A stretch of DNA of 64,000 bases from Chinchilla lanigera (Eukaryota > Chordata > Mammalia > Rodentia > Chinchillidae). Shown in pieces: positions 12,811 to 24,456 of the stretch. The stretch is taken from contig NW_004955417.1 in NCBI RefSeq assembly GCF_000276665.1, positions 13,174,218 to 13,238,217 of the forward strand, in the 5' to 3' direction. Position numbers and translations under genes: made by a program. Under the pieces are notes generated by a model. The model ran no database searches, was not told the DNA's origin, and worked only from the letters and a program-made list of their open reading frames with translations. Every line of letters starts with the position of its first letter. Within the stretch, counting starts at the first letter, position 1.

Positions 12811-13388
12811 TTTCATTTTTAAAATGCATTATGCTATACATAAATTCAGTTGTTTGGCTGGTATTCTGGTTCTTCTTTTTGTTGGTTGCTTTTTCAGACT
12901 ACTAACTAAACTTATTAATCCTAATAATTTTGTAGGCACCTTTGAATTTTCCACATAGTCTATTTTATATTCCATTACTAATGACAGTAGGCATTATTCC
13001 TTTCCAATTGTATTCCTTCCCCTTAATGAACTAATTGGGACCACTACTACATTGTTCTCCAGGCCACTGAGTGTCTGCTGCCCAACGGATGTAGGAAGCA
13101 CTCTAGTTTATTCCTCATACTAAAGGGAATAGTTTCAGTATTTCTCAATTTTTATGCTCATCATTGAAATAGATTCTGTGAGGTTAATACAGTTTCTTCC
13201 TCTATCTAGTTACTGAGTTTATATCATGAACACATTTTAAAATTTTAGCAGTATGTTTTTCTGTAACTATTGAAATAATTTTATGGTTTTCCCCTTTAAT
13301 TTATTAATGTTCTGAATGATGTTGATCAATTTTCTACTGTTAAACTAACATTGTATCTTTGAATTGCATGAATTGCTTAATTCTGTTT

Positions 13389-13450
13389 GCCAAACTGGCC
13401 TCAAACTCACAGCAATCCTCCTGCCTCAGCCTCCTGAGTGCTGGGATTAC
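13389..13450 (-). mobile_element. B1-type SINE fragment
   Basis: CAAACTGGCCTCAAACTCAC, then CTCCTGCCTCAGCCTCCTGA, then GTGCTGGGATTAC is the central B1 segment in reverse. Both ends are missing. Confidence 0.85.
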
Positions 13451-14208
13451 TGGATTTTAATTTGCACTCTGTACTGACTTTGTTGAGTTTTGGTATTAAG
13501 GTAATGCTAAATTCATATATCCAGGAAGAATTTTTATAAAATTGAGATTATTTGTTCCTTGAAATTTAAGAGCACTTAATAGAAAAACTGAACCTGGATG
13601 ATTTTTGTGTTAATATTTCCATATTCCTGAATATCTTTATAGATTAAAGAATGATTCAGATTATCCATTTCCTCTTGAAGCAATTTTGGTGTGTTATATT
13701 TTCTGGGATTTATCAATCTCAATGAAATTTTTAAATTTATTGGCATTAAGTTGTTCAAAAGTTCTTATTTGCTTCTAAATAACTGCAGCATCTACAGTCA
13801 TATCTTTTACATTTATACTTCATTAATTTGTTAACATTTTCACTGTTAATTTGTTCTCCTCATCTCTCTGTCTCCCTGTCTCTGTCTCTTTTTTTCTCTC
13901 TCATAAATTTTTTAGTGTGTCAATTTCATTTCCCCTTTTAAAAAGCTTTGGTCTTGTTGGTTCCCTTTACTACATGTTTAGGTTCTGCTTTTATCTTCAT
14001 TATTTCTTTCCTTCTACTTTCTTTGGATTTATTACGTTGCTCTTTTTCTAACTTCTTAAGGATACTTAGTTCATTAATTTTCTAACATAATTCTTGTCTG
14101 GCTATTCTTTAAACTATAAATTTCTGTCTAAACACAGCTTTTGTAGAACATTTTCAAGTAGTATTTTCAATCCTATTCTGAAGGAACTATATTTCTCCTT
14201 GTTTGTTT

Positions 14209-14363
14209 TGTTTTCTTTTTTGTTTAAGACAGGGTCTCACTATGTAGTTAAGGATATCTTTGAACTCCCTATGTAGCCCAAACTGGCCTCAAACTCACAT
14301 GAATCCTCCTGCCTCAGCCTTCTGAGTGCTGGGATTACAGACATGTACCACCACACCCAACTG
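14209..14363 (-). mobile_element. B1/7SL-type SINE, extended form
   Basis: Read in reverse, this has the same composite structure as the copy at 3511. The plus strand shows the oligo-T tail, then GACAGGGTCTCACTATGTAG, ATGTAGCCCAAACTGGCCTC, CTCCTGCCTCAGCCTTCTGA and CACCACACCCAACTG. It sits inside the older minus-strand L1. Confidence 0.9.
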
Positions 14364-14643
14364 TGCTTGTTAGTTTTCCTTTAGCCTTGGAATGGTCAGA
14401 AGTATACTCTATAATTTCTAAATAAATAGAAAATTTTAGTCATTTTTTTTATTTTCTCTTGCTAGTTTAATTAAGCTATGATTAAAGAATATGAGCTGTA
14501 TGATAAAAATCTTAAATTTTTTGAGCCTTGCTTTGTGGATTGATGTGTGGTCAGTTTTCATTAGTGTGATTTGTGCACCTTCAAAGAATGAGTTTCTTGT
14601 AACTGATTGATGTGATATTCCAGGTATAGAAACCGTTGGTCCA

Positions 14644-15737
14644 ATATCATTAGTCATTCGAGAAATGCATGTTAAAACCACATTGAGACTCCATCTCACC
14701 CCAGTAAGAAGGGCAAACATTAAGAAATCAACTAATAACAAATGCTGGTGAGGCTGTGGAAAAACAGGAACTCTTCCCCACTGCTGGTGGGAATGCAGAC
14801 TGGTGAAACCACTGTGGAAATCAGTTTGGAGATTCCTCAGCAAACTAGGTCTAGAGGTCCCATTCAACCCAGCTATTGCCCCTCTGTATTTTCCCAAAAT
14901 ATTGCCCCTCAATATTTTCCCAAAAGATCTGAAAACATCATCTCACAGCGATATATGTGCACCCAGGTTTACAGCAGCACAATTTGTAATAGCTAAATCA
15001 TGGAAGCAACCCAAATGCCAATCCGCTGAGGAATGGATGAAAAAATTGTGGCATTTTTATATAATAGAATATCATTTAGCTATAAAGAAAGATAAACTCG
15101 AGGCTTTTATAGGTAAATGGTCACAACTAGAGACCATACTCATAAGTGAAATAAATCAGACCTACATGTGTAGGCAACATATTATCTCACTAGTGTGCGA
15201 ACCTGAAAGAGTGAATAAAAATTAGGAGGTGTGATAGACATTGTGAAACAAAAGGAAAATGCTCAAAAGTAAAGAGCAACTGGGATGAGGGAAAAGAGAA
15301 AAGAAAGAAGGGGAAAATTATGTAAGTATGTATATACAGGATAGCTAACGTAGTTGTACTACTGACTTCTATCACTTTATTGAGAGGAATAGTTAATGAT
15401 TAATTATTTGATCAATCTTGCATGTCTATATTTGTTTTCCTGAGTAACCACTTTGAAGATATCAATACATAATACAACAACCATTGTCAATTTCATGTCA
15501 CCCTGTCTGTAATTCAGTATTGCTTGTATTGTTCTTGTGCTATCTTGTAAATGGTTGTTTTTTCTTTTTTTCTTTTTTTTTTTTTTTTGTTGTTGTTGTT
15601 GTTTTTTTTGGTTTTTCTCTGGTTCCGGGAACCAAACTCACGACCTTGCGCTCGCCAGGCAGGCGCTTTTGCCGCTGAGCTAAATCCCCAGCCCCCGCTA
15701 TCTTGTAAATGGAGGTCTGTTAATAAAAAAAAAAAAA
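14644..15737 (+). mobile_element. 5'-truncated LINE-1 with target-site duplication
   Basis: It contains the ORF2 C-terminus (14742-15225: CWRL-like cysteine region, PLWKSVWRFL, EEWMKKLWHFYIIEYHLA, KWSQLETILISEINQTYMC) and the L1 3' UTR, ending in a 12-base A run at 15726-15737. It is bounded by GAAACCGTTGGTCCA (14629-14643) and GAAACCATTGATCCA (15738-15752), a 15-bp target-site duplication with two mismatches. The ORF2 tail is in two frames, so it is not functional. It was itself hit later by an ID SINE at 15555-15696. Confidence 0.9.
15539..15712 (-). mobile_element. ID-type SINE inside L1, 16-bp duplication
   Basis: The element proper is 15555-15696: a T-rich tail first (including repeated TTG), then the reverse of an ID element with box B (GAACC-AAACTC) and box A (GAGCTAAATCCCCAGCCCC) features. 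Perfect copies of GCTATCTTGTAAATGG lie at 15539-15554 and 15697-15712. The flanking L1 3' UTR reads on without loss once the insert and one copy are removed, so this is a clean L1-machinery insertion that postdates the host L1. Confidence 0.95.
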
Positions 15738-16500
15738 GAAACCATTGATCCATGATTAAGTAAAACATTCCATGTGTTATGCAAATTAACAATGCTATGC
15801 ACTGTATTATGTCTTATAAATCCTTAGTCATTTTTTTAGCCTTTGTGTTCTTACTACTGAAGAAGATATATTAAAATCTCCCAGTATGGTGGTGGTTTTG
15901 CCTATTTTCTTTGTAAACTTTTTCCTCATCTATTTTGAGGCTATATTATTAAGATTCATGTAAACTCAGAATTATTATTTCTACTGAATTTAATCATCTC
16001 AAAATGAAGGGATATACTTTCACTAGAAATACTTATCCCCCATGAATTATTTTAATATTTATAAAGCTAACCAGTTTTCTTTTAGCTGTTGTTTTCCTGG
16101 TGTACCCTTTTTCCTAGCAAGAAATAATGTTAGATTTTGTTTCCTATTCAGTGTGATCATATTTGTCTTTTAAGCGTGCTGTGTAGTTCATTCTCATGTA
16201 ATATAATTACGATTGAATTGTTTTATTTCTAGCCATTTTAATTCTATTCACCATACTTCATAACCTTTTATCTTTTCCAATTCTTTGTTTCTACAATCTA
16301 GATAATGTCTTTTATCTTTCATTTCACTAATTCCATTCAGCTATACATAATATATGGTTAGATGGGTAAAATACATGTTAATTTCTAAATACAATATTTA
16401 TTGTTTTAAAAGATTCTATTTTATTCTGTTTCAATTTTTCTAGCCTATTCTTTGTGGATTCTTTCCATTGCTTATATTTTCGAGCTATCCTTTACTTTTC

Positions 16501-17273
16501 AAAACATATTAACCATAGTTATGAATGTCTAGAGCAGTGATGGTAAACCTTTTAGAGGCTTCAACCAGCTTACTGGGCCATAGTTTTGCCTCCACTGATC
16601 TAGAGTATTTATAGCTCTGTTTCTGAAGTCTGTTTTTTCTGTTGGTGCCTTCAATCCTTGAAATTTTTTATGATGAGCTTCTCAGTTTGTTTGCAGATTT
16701 GTTCTTGGGAATTTTTTAGGCCTGAGATGGAGATAGCTTCCCCCAAAATGATTTGCATTGACTTTGTTACATTCCTGAAAGCCTGTCATTGTAACTCTAA
16801 CTTTCAATTAGATTCTTGAGTCAATGTTTTTTGAGCTGGCAAGTTCATATAAATTCAGACTTAAAATTAGCATGAAGTCTGCTTTGACTAAAATTTCTGA
16901 GAGGTCTTTTTCTTCTGATTAACACCAACTTTTGAAATAACTAATTTTCTCTCTAATCAGTAGTGAGAAAGAGCCCAGGAAGCCCTAGAATATCACAGCT
17001 TTTTAAAGACAGGTTCTGTTCTTAATTCCCTATGTTTCATGTACCCTGAATATTGTCCTGTTCTCTATTTCCTATGAGGTCATGAAAAAATAAAGATAAA
17101 GATCACCAGGATCAGTAACTCTATACAAAGCATCATGAAACCTATTGTGCCCCCAATAAGAAAACCATATCACCCTGTGCTTTTACAGTCACTGTATGGC
17201 ATATCTTGGAAGGTCAGAGGTTTTTTGACCTTATCTCTTCAGGATAACATTTTGACTTAAATTCAAAGGTAGT
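16501..17273. other. No gene seen; possible DNA-transposon scrap
   Basis: No gene is visible. The segment at 16533-16590 (CAGTGATGGTAAACCTTTTAGAGGC) resembles the terminal pattern of mammalian hAT elements but is too short to name. The rest may be a continuation of old L1 or unique DNA. Confidence 0.35.
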
Positions 17274-17668
17274 TGTTATGACTTGTGTCTAGATATCCCT
17301 CCAAAGCCTCACATGGTCATAGATGGGGCTTTTCAGAAGTGGCTAGATCTGGAGTGTGTGATGTTGGGATTAAACATGTGATGCTAGGATTAAGGGTGCC
17401 TCACTTGGTGTGTGAGTATTACTCTCCCTAAGGGCAGGTAGCCTGGATAGAATATAAGAGACAGAAGGAGGGCTGCTGTTGTCGCTTGCTGCTTCGTTAC
17501 TTTGCTGCTTGCTGCCTCCTGCCTGCCATGAACTCTTTCTCCTCTGCCATTCCACCCTGCCTTGGAGCCCGCCAAACGTGCACTAAAACCTATATAAACT
17601 GTGATCTACAATAAATTTTTCCTCCTTTAACTTTAAGTGTTGGGTATTTTGTCTCACTAACTAGAATT
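17274..17668 (+). mobile_element. MaLR-like solo LTR
   Basis: It starts with TGTTATGACTTGTGTCTAGA and carries CCAAAGCCTCACATGGT. Near the 3' end is the typical MaLR arrangement of a GAGCC-CCAAAC segment, then CTAAAACCTATATAAACTGTG, an AATAAA signal at 17610-17615, and TGGGTATTTTGTCTCACTAAC. No internal retroviral sequence is attached. The order of these landmarks is characteristic of MaLR LTRs. The subfamily is not determined. Confidence 0.75.
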
Positions 17669-17789
17669 GTGTCTTGATAATCCAAGGACTCCTTAAAAAT
17701 AAAGAAGGCACTGGTAAGAGTAGCGACTGGGTAGAATATTGTGTGGTGCAGGCAATGTTCTTAATGATATCATGAAAGAGGAAAGCTTG

Positions 17790-17905
17790 AACCTCAGATA
17801 TCTCAGGTGCAGCCTCTTCATTTTACAAATAAGAAAATGAAGGATCAGAAATGCAGTCTTATAACACATCACACAACCAATAAATGGCCAAAGTTCATCT
17901 AAACT
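17790..17905 (-). mobile_element. MIR SINE relic
   Basis: CTTCATTTTACAAATAAGAAAATGAAGG, followed by loosely preserved CACACAACCAATAAATGGCCAAA, is the reverse of the MIR core. It is strongly diverged. Confidence 0.65.
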
Positions 17906-17924
17906 TCAATTTAGCCTTTTTTGT

Positions 17925-18080
17925 CTTTTAAACCAGTATTTTCTGTACTATAGCATGTGGAATAATAGTCTCTCCCTAAGTCATTCATCAAAGGGTTCTT
18001 TGATCAAATAAATTTAGGAAATTCTGCATGTCATATCTCCCTCTTGGAGACTTACAAAACATATAGCATACACAGAGCTC
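17925..18080 (+). mobile_element. Probable hAT-type nonautonomous relic
   Basis: CATTCATCAAAGGGTTCTTTGATC, AATTTAGGAAATTCTGCAT and CTCTTGGAGACTTACAAAAC match a pattern I associate with MER-class hAT elements. Terminal repeats are not readable, so the class is tentative. Confidence 0.35.
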
Positions 18081-18880
18081 AGAGACAGTGAGATTGTGAA
18101 GTAAAGAATTCTGTTTAACCATCACTTCCCAAAATAATTCAACAAAAAAAACTTTTTTTTAAACTACAGAACACCTGTTAAAACCACACAGGGCATTTGT
18201 GTTCCCCAGAGCAATTTAGGAAATGGTCTCCTGAAGAAAAGTCATCTCTGCTATCTTCTAAGTAGCATAAAAATCTGTGCAGTTGTTACATCCCCAACAA
18301 AACAAAGAGAACCCTGTTGTACTTACTTAGTTCTCACATTTGAAGTTGGCATGCCTAGAGGCCTACATCAAAAACGTGTCTCTCATTGTCAATTTGAACC
18401 TTCAATTATATAAATAAAAATTTTAACCTTTTAAAAATATATTAGAGAGAACCTCCACTTCAGCTGTATTAGAGTACCCTTCATCAGACCACCTCTCCTG
18501 CTAAGAGCCATCACACATGCTGAATAGATATAACAAACATCTGCTTAAAACAGCTGCCACTGATAGATATCAGTAATCAGCCAATGCACCAAAAATTGCT
18601 AATCCAAAACCCAGGGAGAAGAGACGGGTACTTCCGTGAGCCTAACCTCCTCTGTGGATTTGTAAACGAAGTAGGTTAGGAAGCCAACAATAAAGTAACT
18701 TTTGATAGATTCATGAGCCCACAGAAATAAAGTGAAGTTTTAGGTGACAAATAAGATAGTATCTGAAATTCTAAGCACTTGGAGAAAAAGAAACTAAAGG
18801 TAAATGGACCCAAAATTCTGTGTGATTTGCCTTAATGAGCAAATTTTATTCTTCATATTCATATTCATAATGAACTCTTA
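18081..18880. other. No gene seen; unassigned
   Basis: No recognisable gene. Parts near 18480-18680 may already belong to the decayed L1 that follows. Confidence 0.4.
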
Positions 18881-20690
18881 AATTCGTTAAAGAAGTTGAG
18901 TAACAAAAATCATATTGAAAGTCTTCCTATTTAAAGAAATACCAGTCCAGATGGCTTCTCCAACTTTTCTAAATATCTTTTAAAATGCATTCATTGTGTA
19001 CACACATATGCAGATAATAATAACAAATAGTATGTGTGTCCACCTGTGTCATGAGCCCAGAATAACCAAGATACCAAACCTGATGGGGCAGTTAGAAACA
19101 AAATCATCAATCTCATGATATAAACACAATATTAGCACATCCAGCATAGGTAAACTACACCATACAACACAATCAAGTTAGATTTATTTCAGGAGTGGAA
19201 GACTGACCAAACAATCTAAATTGACCCTTATAACTGACAACACTAGCAGAATAGGGGCGGAAAATTTTAAAAAAGAATAAAGAAGAAAAGCTACGTCAGT
19301 CTCAATAGATACAGAAAAGCATTTAGTAAAAGTCAAACACTATCCATTATAAAGATTCAGCAACAAAGTATAACTGAATCTGCTTGAAACAAGGAATGTC
19401 TTGATAAAGTACATTCATCTGATGAACGTATATACAAAAGTCCTACAGCAACACCCTAAGGGTTTCACGTTTTTGAACACTTTTATTATTAAGCTTCAAA
19501 TCCATCCTTCTTTCCTTCACTTTGTGATGGGCTCTGAGGCTCTACAAGTCACACTTTTGCTTTGCCAGTGGCTCCACACGAAGCTGTACCAAGCTGGGGC
19601 AGAAGACGAGGCAGCGGCTGGCGAAGGAGGAAGGCTCTCCATCTCTTCTGTTTGCGCCCTGTCTCTGTCTGTACTCATGCATCAGAAACTCTTCACCCTG
19701 GCAGGGACATTTGTTTCTCACAGCAGCTGTTTGCTCCACTCTGCAGTTTTTCCTACGTTAGCATCGCTCTCCCGTGCACTCCACCTCAAAGATACTAAAA
19801 TCAGCCCTGGAGTTACCGCTTCCTCAGAGGCCTGAATCTCAGCTCTAAGAGACACCCCTTAAGGTCCCCAGCTACTAGCACTAGTCAGGAAGGGAGCAGT
19901 TCCCAAGTTTCTATACCATGAACCCAGAAAGACCCTCCTTTAAGCTTGTAAATTTTATGAGTATGGATTTTCCCAGTCACAGGGTGGTAGCTTCTTCCTG
20001 TGGTTAGTACCTCTTGTGATACCTAGTGTCTATTCTTTGCCTTTCTATTCTCCAAAATGTAGCTAAAAATTCTTTAATTCACTCAAAACAAGAGAAAGGG
20101 AGTAAGTGTGAGGGTCAGTGGGTGTAAGCAAGGACAGTGGGGGTGGCTATTATCAAAATGACATATCCATGCATGAGGACACCATATGGAAGCCCAGTAT
20201 GTTGTAAAATTAATAGATATTAATAAAAATATTTTAGAGATAAATAAATAAATTCACTCTCTTAAAATAACTGGTATGGTTTCTGTATCCTAACAGACAC
20301 TGACTGAGAGAATGTTGAATGGTAAAATACGGGCAGTGCTCCTTTCCAAGGAGAATTGGCATAGATACTGCTGACATCCCTTCTATAAAGCAACATGCTA
20401 AGCACCAGCCGGTAGAGACCAGAAAAAGAAGTCAAAGGTAAAAGGATTGGAATAGAAATAATCCTGATGACCTGATTGTATTCATAGAAAATACAAAAGA
20501 ATTTGCCTATAAATTACAAAACTAAGTGGATTTAACAAGATTCCTAAGTAAACATACCCAGATCAATATGGAAAACTAAGTTCTATTTCTAAATGTCAAC
20601 AATTATATAACAAGAAAATGAAACTTTTAAAAAAATCACTCACGAGGTACTGAAATTACCAATTATATGATCAAATTCCCATTTATCAGA
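18881..20690 (+). mobile_element. Old LINE-1 ORF2 relic split by an insertion
   Basis: The segment 18900-19470 carries L1 reverse-transcriptase landmarks at low identity: CCAGATGGCTTCTCC, then TTATTTCAGGAGTGG, then GTCAGTCTCAATAGATACAGAAAAGCATTTAGTAAA. The segment about 20300-20690 continues the same frame order (AAGAAGTCAAAGGTAAAAGGATTGG, then CTGATGACCTGATTGTATTCATAGAAAAT, corresponding to the catalytic DD region). Between them, about 19480-20260 is unrelated sequence. No open frame remains. Confidence 0.65.
19480..20260. other. Unidentified insert within the old L1
   Basis: This block interrupts the L1 relic. It is richer in GC than its surroundings at first (19500-19860), then AT-rich. 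Frames of 144 codons (19401-19835, plus) and 65 codons (minus) exist but overlap each other and show no protein family. It could be an old LTR or a nonautonomous element. I cannot identify termini. Confidence 0.4.
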
Positions 20691-21299
20691 AGCTGTGGAT
20701 TAGAGCAGAAGATCTAAAAGTACCAGGGGGAAGGCAGGCAAATTTGAGACTTTCTATGTTGTTCCAATAAATCCATTTTCATTTGAGCTAATTTGAGTTG
20801 GCTTCTGCTATTTGTAACCAAATATACCCTGACTGGGGCAGAGAACGTCATGACAGTATTTAACCAGGAGTCTGAAAAAGAGATGAATCCTGTCTTCCCT
20901 TGGTTCTCCTTCTGCCAAAGTACAATTCTCACAATATTAAAAACCTAATTTTCATATAGACAGATAAGTAAGCACATGTCAAAGTTTTATTCAACTCACG
21001 AATGAGGTGCCCAGAAAGATGACAAAGCTGATTCAAAAGAGAACATGAAAAATAAGATTTCTGTAGGCCATGGGGGAAAGAAATGCATGCTGAAGTAAAA
21101 TTGCAAACTTAAATGCAAAACTCGTTTACATCCAAAAGAGCAATAACTCCATAATATTTGAAGCTGTCTTTTCTAGCAGACATAAAATTAAAATCATCAC
21201 CATTTTAGTAGTTTTGTAAAAGATTTGAGCCCAAATTAAGGACACGTACTGTGTTGCACTCACCCAGAGAGTGAGAAGGCCTTAGCAAAACTTCTCTAG
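20691..21299. other. No gene seen; unassigned
   Basis: No exon or named repeat. The 72-codon minus-strand frame at 20714-20932 lacks any motif. Confidence 0.4.
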
Positions 21300-21470
21300 G
21301 TCAGTGCTTCCTAAATAGTTTGAAACCACAGATTCCTAGGCCCTGGCATCCTGAAATACTTGTCTTTCAGATGATTTATCTCGTCTTGAGCAGGGTCTGG
21401 GCATCCACATTTTAACAAGTTCCTAGGTGGCACTATTAGTCCGCAAACCAGACATTCAGTAACATCACCT
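21300..21470 (+). mobile_element. MER5A-like hAT nonautonomous transposon
   Basis: CAGTGCTTCCTAAATAGTTTG at the left, CATTTTAACAAGTTCCTAGGTGG in the middle and GTCCGCAAACCAGACATTCAGTA at the right fit the MER5A order (Charlie-derived, about 190 bp). It is diverged. Confidence 0.75.
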
Positions 21471-22289
21471 GAGATGACATTGACAGATCACACAATAATC
21501 CTTTGGCTTTATCTCAAAGTGTTGAATAATTTTTCATGACTCTCTACTCAAGATTCCAAAGGGAGATCTGAGCCTCCAGATGAAGAAAAGCAAAGTAAGG
21601 CTAACAGCACTTTATTCTTGGCTGGAAATTTGAGTTTAATACTAAGACCCTACTTGAATAAAGCCAGGTCATACGGAGGGGTCTTTTCCAGGGCTAGTAA
21701 CATTGATCCAAAGCAGGCCCATGGCTACTAGGAACAAATTCAGTACTTTGAAACATTGAGCTGGAACAAGAATCTCTACTACTATATTTTCTATTGTTAT
21801 AGCTTCAAAGTCACTAATCTTTTCTTCTCCATTATCTAATCAGCTATTAATCTCATTCAGTGTATTTTTTTTTTACCTCGGATCTACTTTTCATCTGATA
21901 CAGGCAAGTCAGCATTGGATCTGAGGCAGACACCATCCTTTCCCGTGCACTCTTGCTTTTTCTATGTTCCAAGCTTCACACAGCAGCAGGAAGATTCAAA
22001 GCAATCTAGAAAATCAAAATATGAGTACCAAAAGGAAACAAAAGGCTTTTCTTACAACCCTGTGAAACACATGATGGGAGATAGCTTGATAAATCCTACT
22101 GAGAAGTTGAGCAAGATGGAAAAGAAAGACCAACACTGCCCCCTCTGGTTTGGGGGAGCTCCCTGGTGGTGAGCAGCCTCCAAAACAGGCTCTTTTGCTT
22201 TCACTGTATGCCATTTGTGTGAGAGGACAGGGAAGGAACTGGATGGGGAGCAGGGAGAGTAAGAAGATGAAAACCCTGAATAACCCATC
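21471..22289. other. No gene seen; unassigned
   Basis: Frames at 21915-22172 (plus) and 22014-22315 (minus) overlap on opposite strands and lack recognisable motifs. No repeats are named. Confidence 0.4.
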
Positions 22290-22480
22290 TCCTCACTCTT
22301 GAGCTGTGGGATCAAGTAGACCTGCCTCTCATCCCATATCTCCTTGACACATTAGTTCACATCCCTCAGCCTCAGGTCCTCATCCGTAAAACAGGGATAA
22401 TATTGGTGGCCTCATGGACTGTCAACAGGAGAAAGAGCAAGTGGGGCAATGTGTGTAAAACAATTAGCACAGGGGTTGTG
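22290..22480 (+). mobile_element. MIR SINE relic
   Basis: ACATCCCTCAGCCTCAGGTCCTCATCCGTAAAACAGGGATAATATTGG is the MIR core in sense orientation, followed by degraded GTGTAAAACAATTAGCACAGG. Confidence 0.8.
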
Positions 22481-24431
22481 TGGAGAAATTAGCACCCAGT
22501 TTTGTTGTGGTGACCTTCATCCTCATGCTCCTTGTTGTCACTGCCAGGACCACATAATTAAAGATGAGCATGTAAATGAACCAACCAGCACAGAAATAAT
22601 ACGGAAATTTGGAGGTTGGAATTATAGGTAGTTTTTATTTTCTTTATAAAGGAATATTCACTTATTCTTTCTAATCAGAAAAAAAAAAAAAGATGAGTGA
22701 CTTAAAAAGTTGATCTGTGTCCTTTGGGGATTCCCTTAGCTTACAGTGGTTGGAGCTCTGTTTCTTACCTCCCCCTACCTAGGAAGGAACACCCATAGCA
22801 GTGGGTCCCTACTAGACCTTTCTGTAGTGGTACCCACAGCTTCCTAGGAGTTTGGTAGCTGCAAAGAACGAAACACCCACATCCCACCATGTTGCGTGGT
22901 GGCCACAGATTCTCTAGACATCAGACAAAGACATGAGCTCCAACAAATGCAGAGCCAGGATAACTGACCCCGATTAGGGCCAGCACTAGGGTAGCTGAGG
23001 TACAGGACGGGGGCAGAAGGTAAGGAGGCACCACCTGGGTGCTCACATGACCTGAGTGTGCCTGCCTTCTTACATTTTGCGTCCTGACCACCACACTCCT
23101 CCACAGAGCTCACAGGTCCCAACCACGACAAGTCTGGGAAGACAGCAGGACCCCAAGCATCCTCCCACCCCAATCCCAACCCCTGGAGGAGGAGTGATTA
23201 TCAGACAGTTCCTTGGGGAGGGGATACTGCCTAGGCATGAAGTGGGGTAAAGCTTCCACCCCCAAATCCAGAGGCCGTGCACACTGCAGGGAGCCCACCA
23301 GCCTTGGTGGAGATGAGGTAGTCGTGTCTTCACCAGCTCCTGGGATGGGGTTCCCCGTGCATGGTCAGCCTGTCCCCTGGACTGCATGAGGTGTACCTTT
23401 CCTCCACCCACAGGGTTCTGCAGAGGGAACCAAGCCAAACAGCTCTTCTTGCCAGAGCGGAGCTCAGCAGCAGCCCCTTTCTTAATGAACAAGTGTGAGA
23501 CCCCACTCAGGGCTGACCTTCTCTTCCCATTTGTCTGTAGGAATCGTCCCCTCTTTCGACCTCACAAAGATCTCTGACATTATTATTTCGTCCTGAGCAT
23601 TGCAGACCAGCTCCCACCCAGTCACCACTCTGCTCTGCCTGCCAGGAGAGCAGCCCGCCTTCAAAAGCCTGCAGACCCCAGAGCAGTCCTTTGGCCTCTT
23701 CTCTGGCCTTTTTGGTTTGTGTAGGTCAGTATGATTTTTAGTGTTGAAAGCAGTGGATGATTAATTTGTGCTAATGATTTTCTGCCTTGCCTCCGAGGCT
23801 CCAACCACAATTTCAGTTTTGAATGACTCAGCCTTCACTTGTTTACCTAGGAATCCACTGCCTGGTTTATCCGCTTGTCACACTGAAACCTCCCCTTGTC
23901 CTTAGCTCTGCTTTCCTTTATTCTTTACTGACATTTAGTGTTCCTGACCCTTCTCCTTTGGCCGCCAGCCCTGTCTTCCATCCTGGAGCCAGAAAAGACT
24001 GGTAAAAACAAAAAGAAAGTCATTTATTCTGTCTTTGCCATGCCTCATGAATCCTTTTCAATACGTAGCAATTTAACAAATGTCATTTTTAGTGAAGATC
24101 AGCTGTACCACTTTGGCTTCCCTAGCTGGGACCCCTGAGTGGCACAAGCAAAACAGTGTCGTTGCTCTCATCATTTCCTCTGGGCTTTTCCCTTCCTCAA
24201 CAGTGAATGACACTTGAATCTCAGTGGGGCGACCCAGACACATCCTGAAGCATCTCACATCCCTACTGAACCATGAAGGATTCCACCACTGGCTCTACAG
24301 GTCACCAGTGTCAGCTCGGCAGAACACAGACCTCAAGCCTGAGTTCCCGCCAGCATTTCTTCTTGCAAACCATGAAGCAAGAACACACAGTCCTGCTTCC
24401 CTTCCTCCAACAATCACTATGATTTGGAAGC
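22481..24431. other. Relatively GC-rich unique DNA, no gene established
   Basis: The part from about 22740 to 23700 is richer in GC than most of the window. It holds overlapping frames on both strands (111 codons minus at 22844-23179, 140 codons minus at 23070-23492). Opposing frames of equal length with no family motif argue against real coding sequence. An exon of an unrecognised or noncoding transcript cannot be excluded by eye. Confidence 0.35.
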
Positions 24432-24456
24432 AAATATATATATATATATATATATA
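24432..24456. repeat. (AT)n microsatellite
   Basis: An uninterrupted alternation of A and T for about 24 bases. Confidence 0.9.

Larger units (their letters stand above)
7046..12820 (-). mobile_element. Near full-length LINE-1, minus strand
   Basis: All parts of an L1 are present in order on the minus strand: 5' promoter units (12563-12810), ORF1 (12343 down to about 11290), ORF2 (11249 down to about 7482), a 3' UTR that matches the L1 3' ends at 15230-15540 and 43615-43985, and a terminal A-rich tract near 7046-7075. The length of about 5.8 kb is close to full size. Both ORFs are interrupted, so this copy is dead. It is much better preserved than the flanking older L1, which dates it as a later arrival. 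I could not find a clean target-site duplication. Confidence 0.92.
12830..16500 (-). mobile_element. Older L1M-type LINE-1 relic, minus strand, interrupted
   Basis: T-rich sequence here reads as decayed L1 ORF2 in reverse. The middle region is around 13580-14190, with a reverse-transcriptase-upstream pattern such as TTTAGTGTGTCAATTTCATT and TTCCTTCTACTTTCTTTGG. The endonuclease region is around 14500-14630 (TGTGCACCTTCAAAGAATGAG) and resumes at 15780-16200. The copy is interrupted by B1 copies at 13389 and 14209 and by a plus-strand L1 at 14644-15737. No frame survives. The exact subfamily is not determined. Confidence 0.7.

Noticed and set aside
12434..12958. 174-codon plus-strand frame with internal repeats
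   Set aside because: The repeats come from the 87-88 bp L1 promoter units read on the antisense strand.
23070..23492. 140-codon minus-strand frame in GC-richer DNA
   Set aside because: It is opposed by plus-strand frames in the same interval, has no domain, and GC-rich DNA gives longer random frames.
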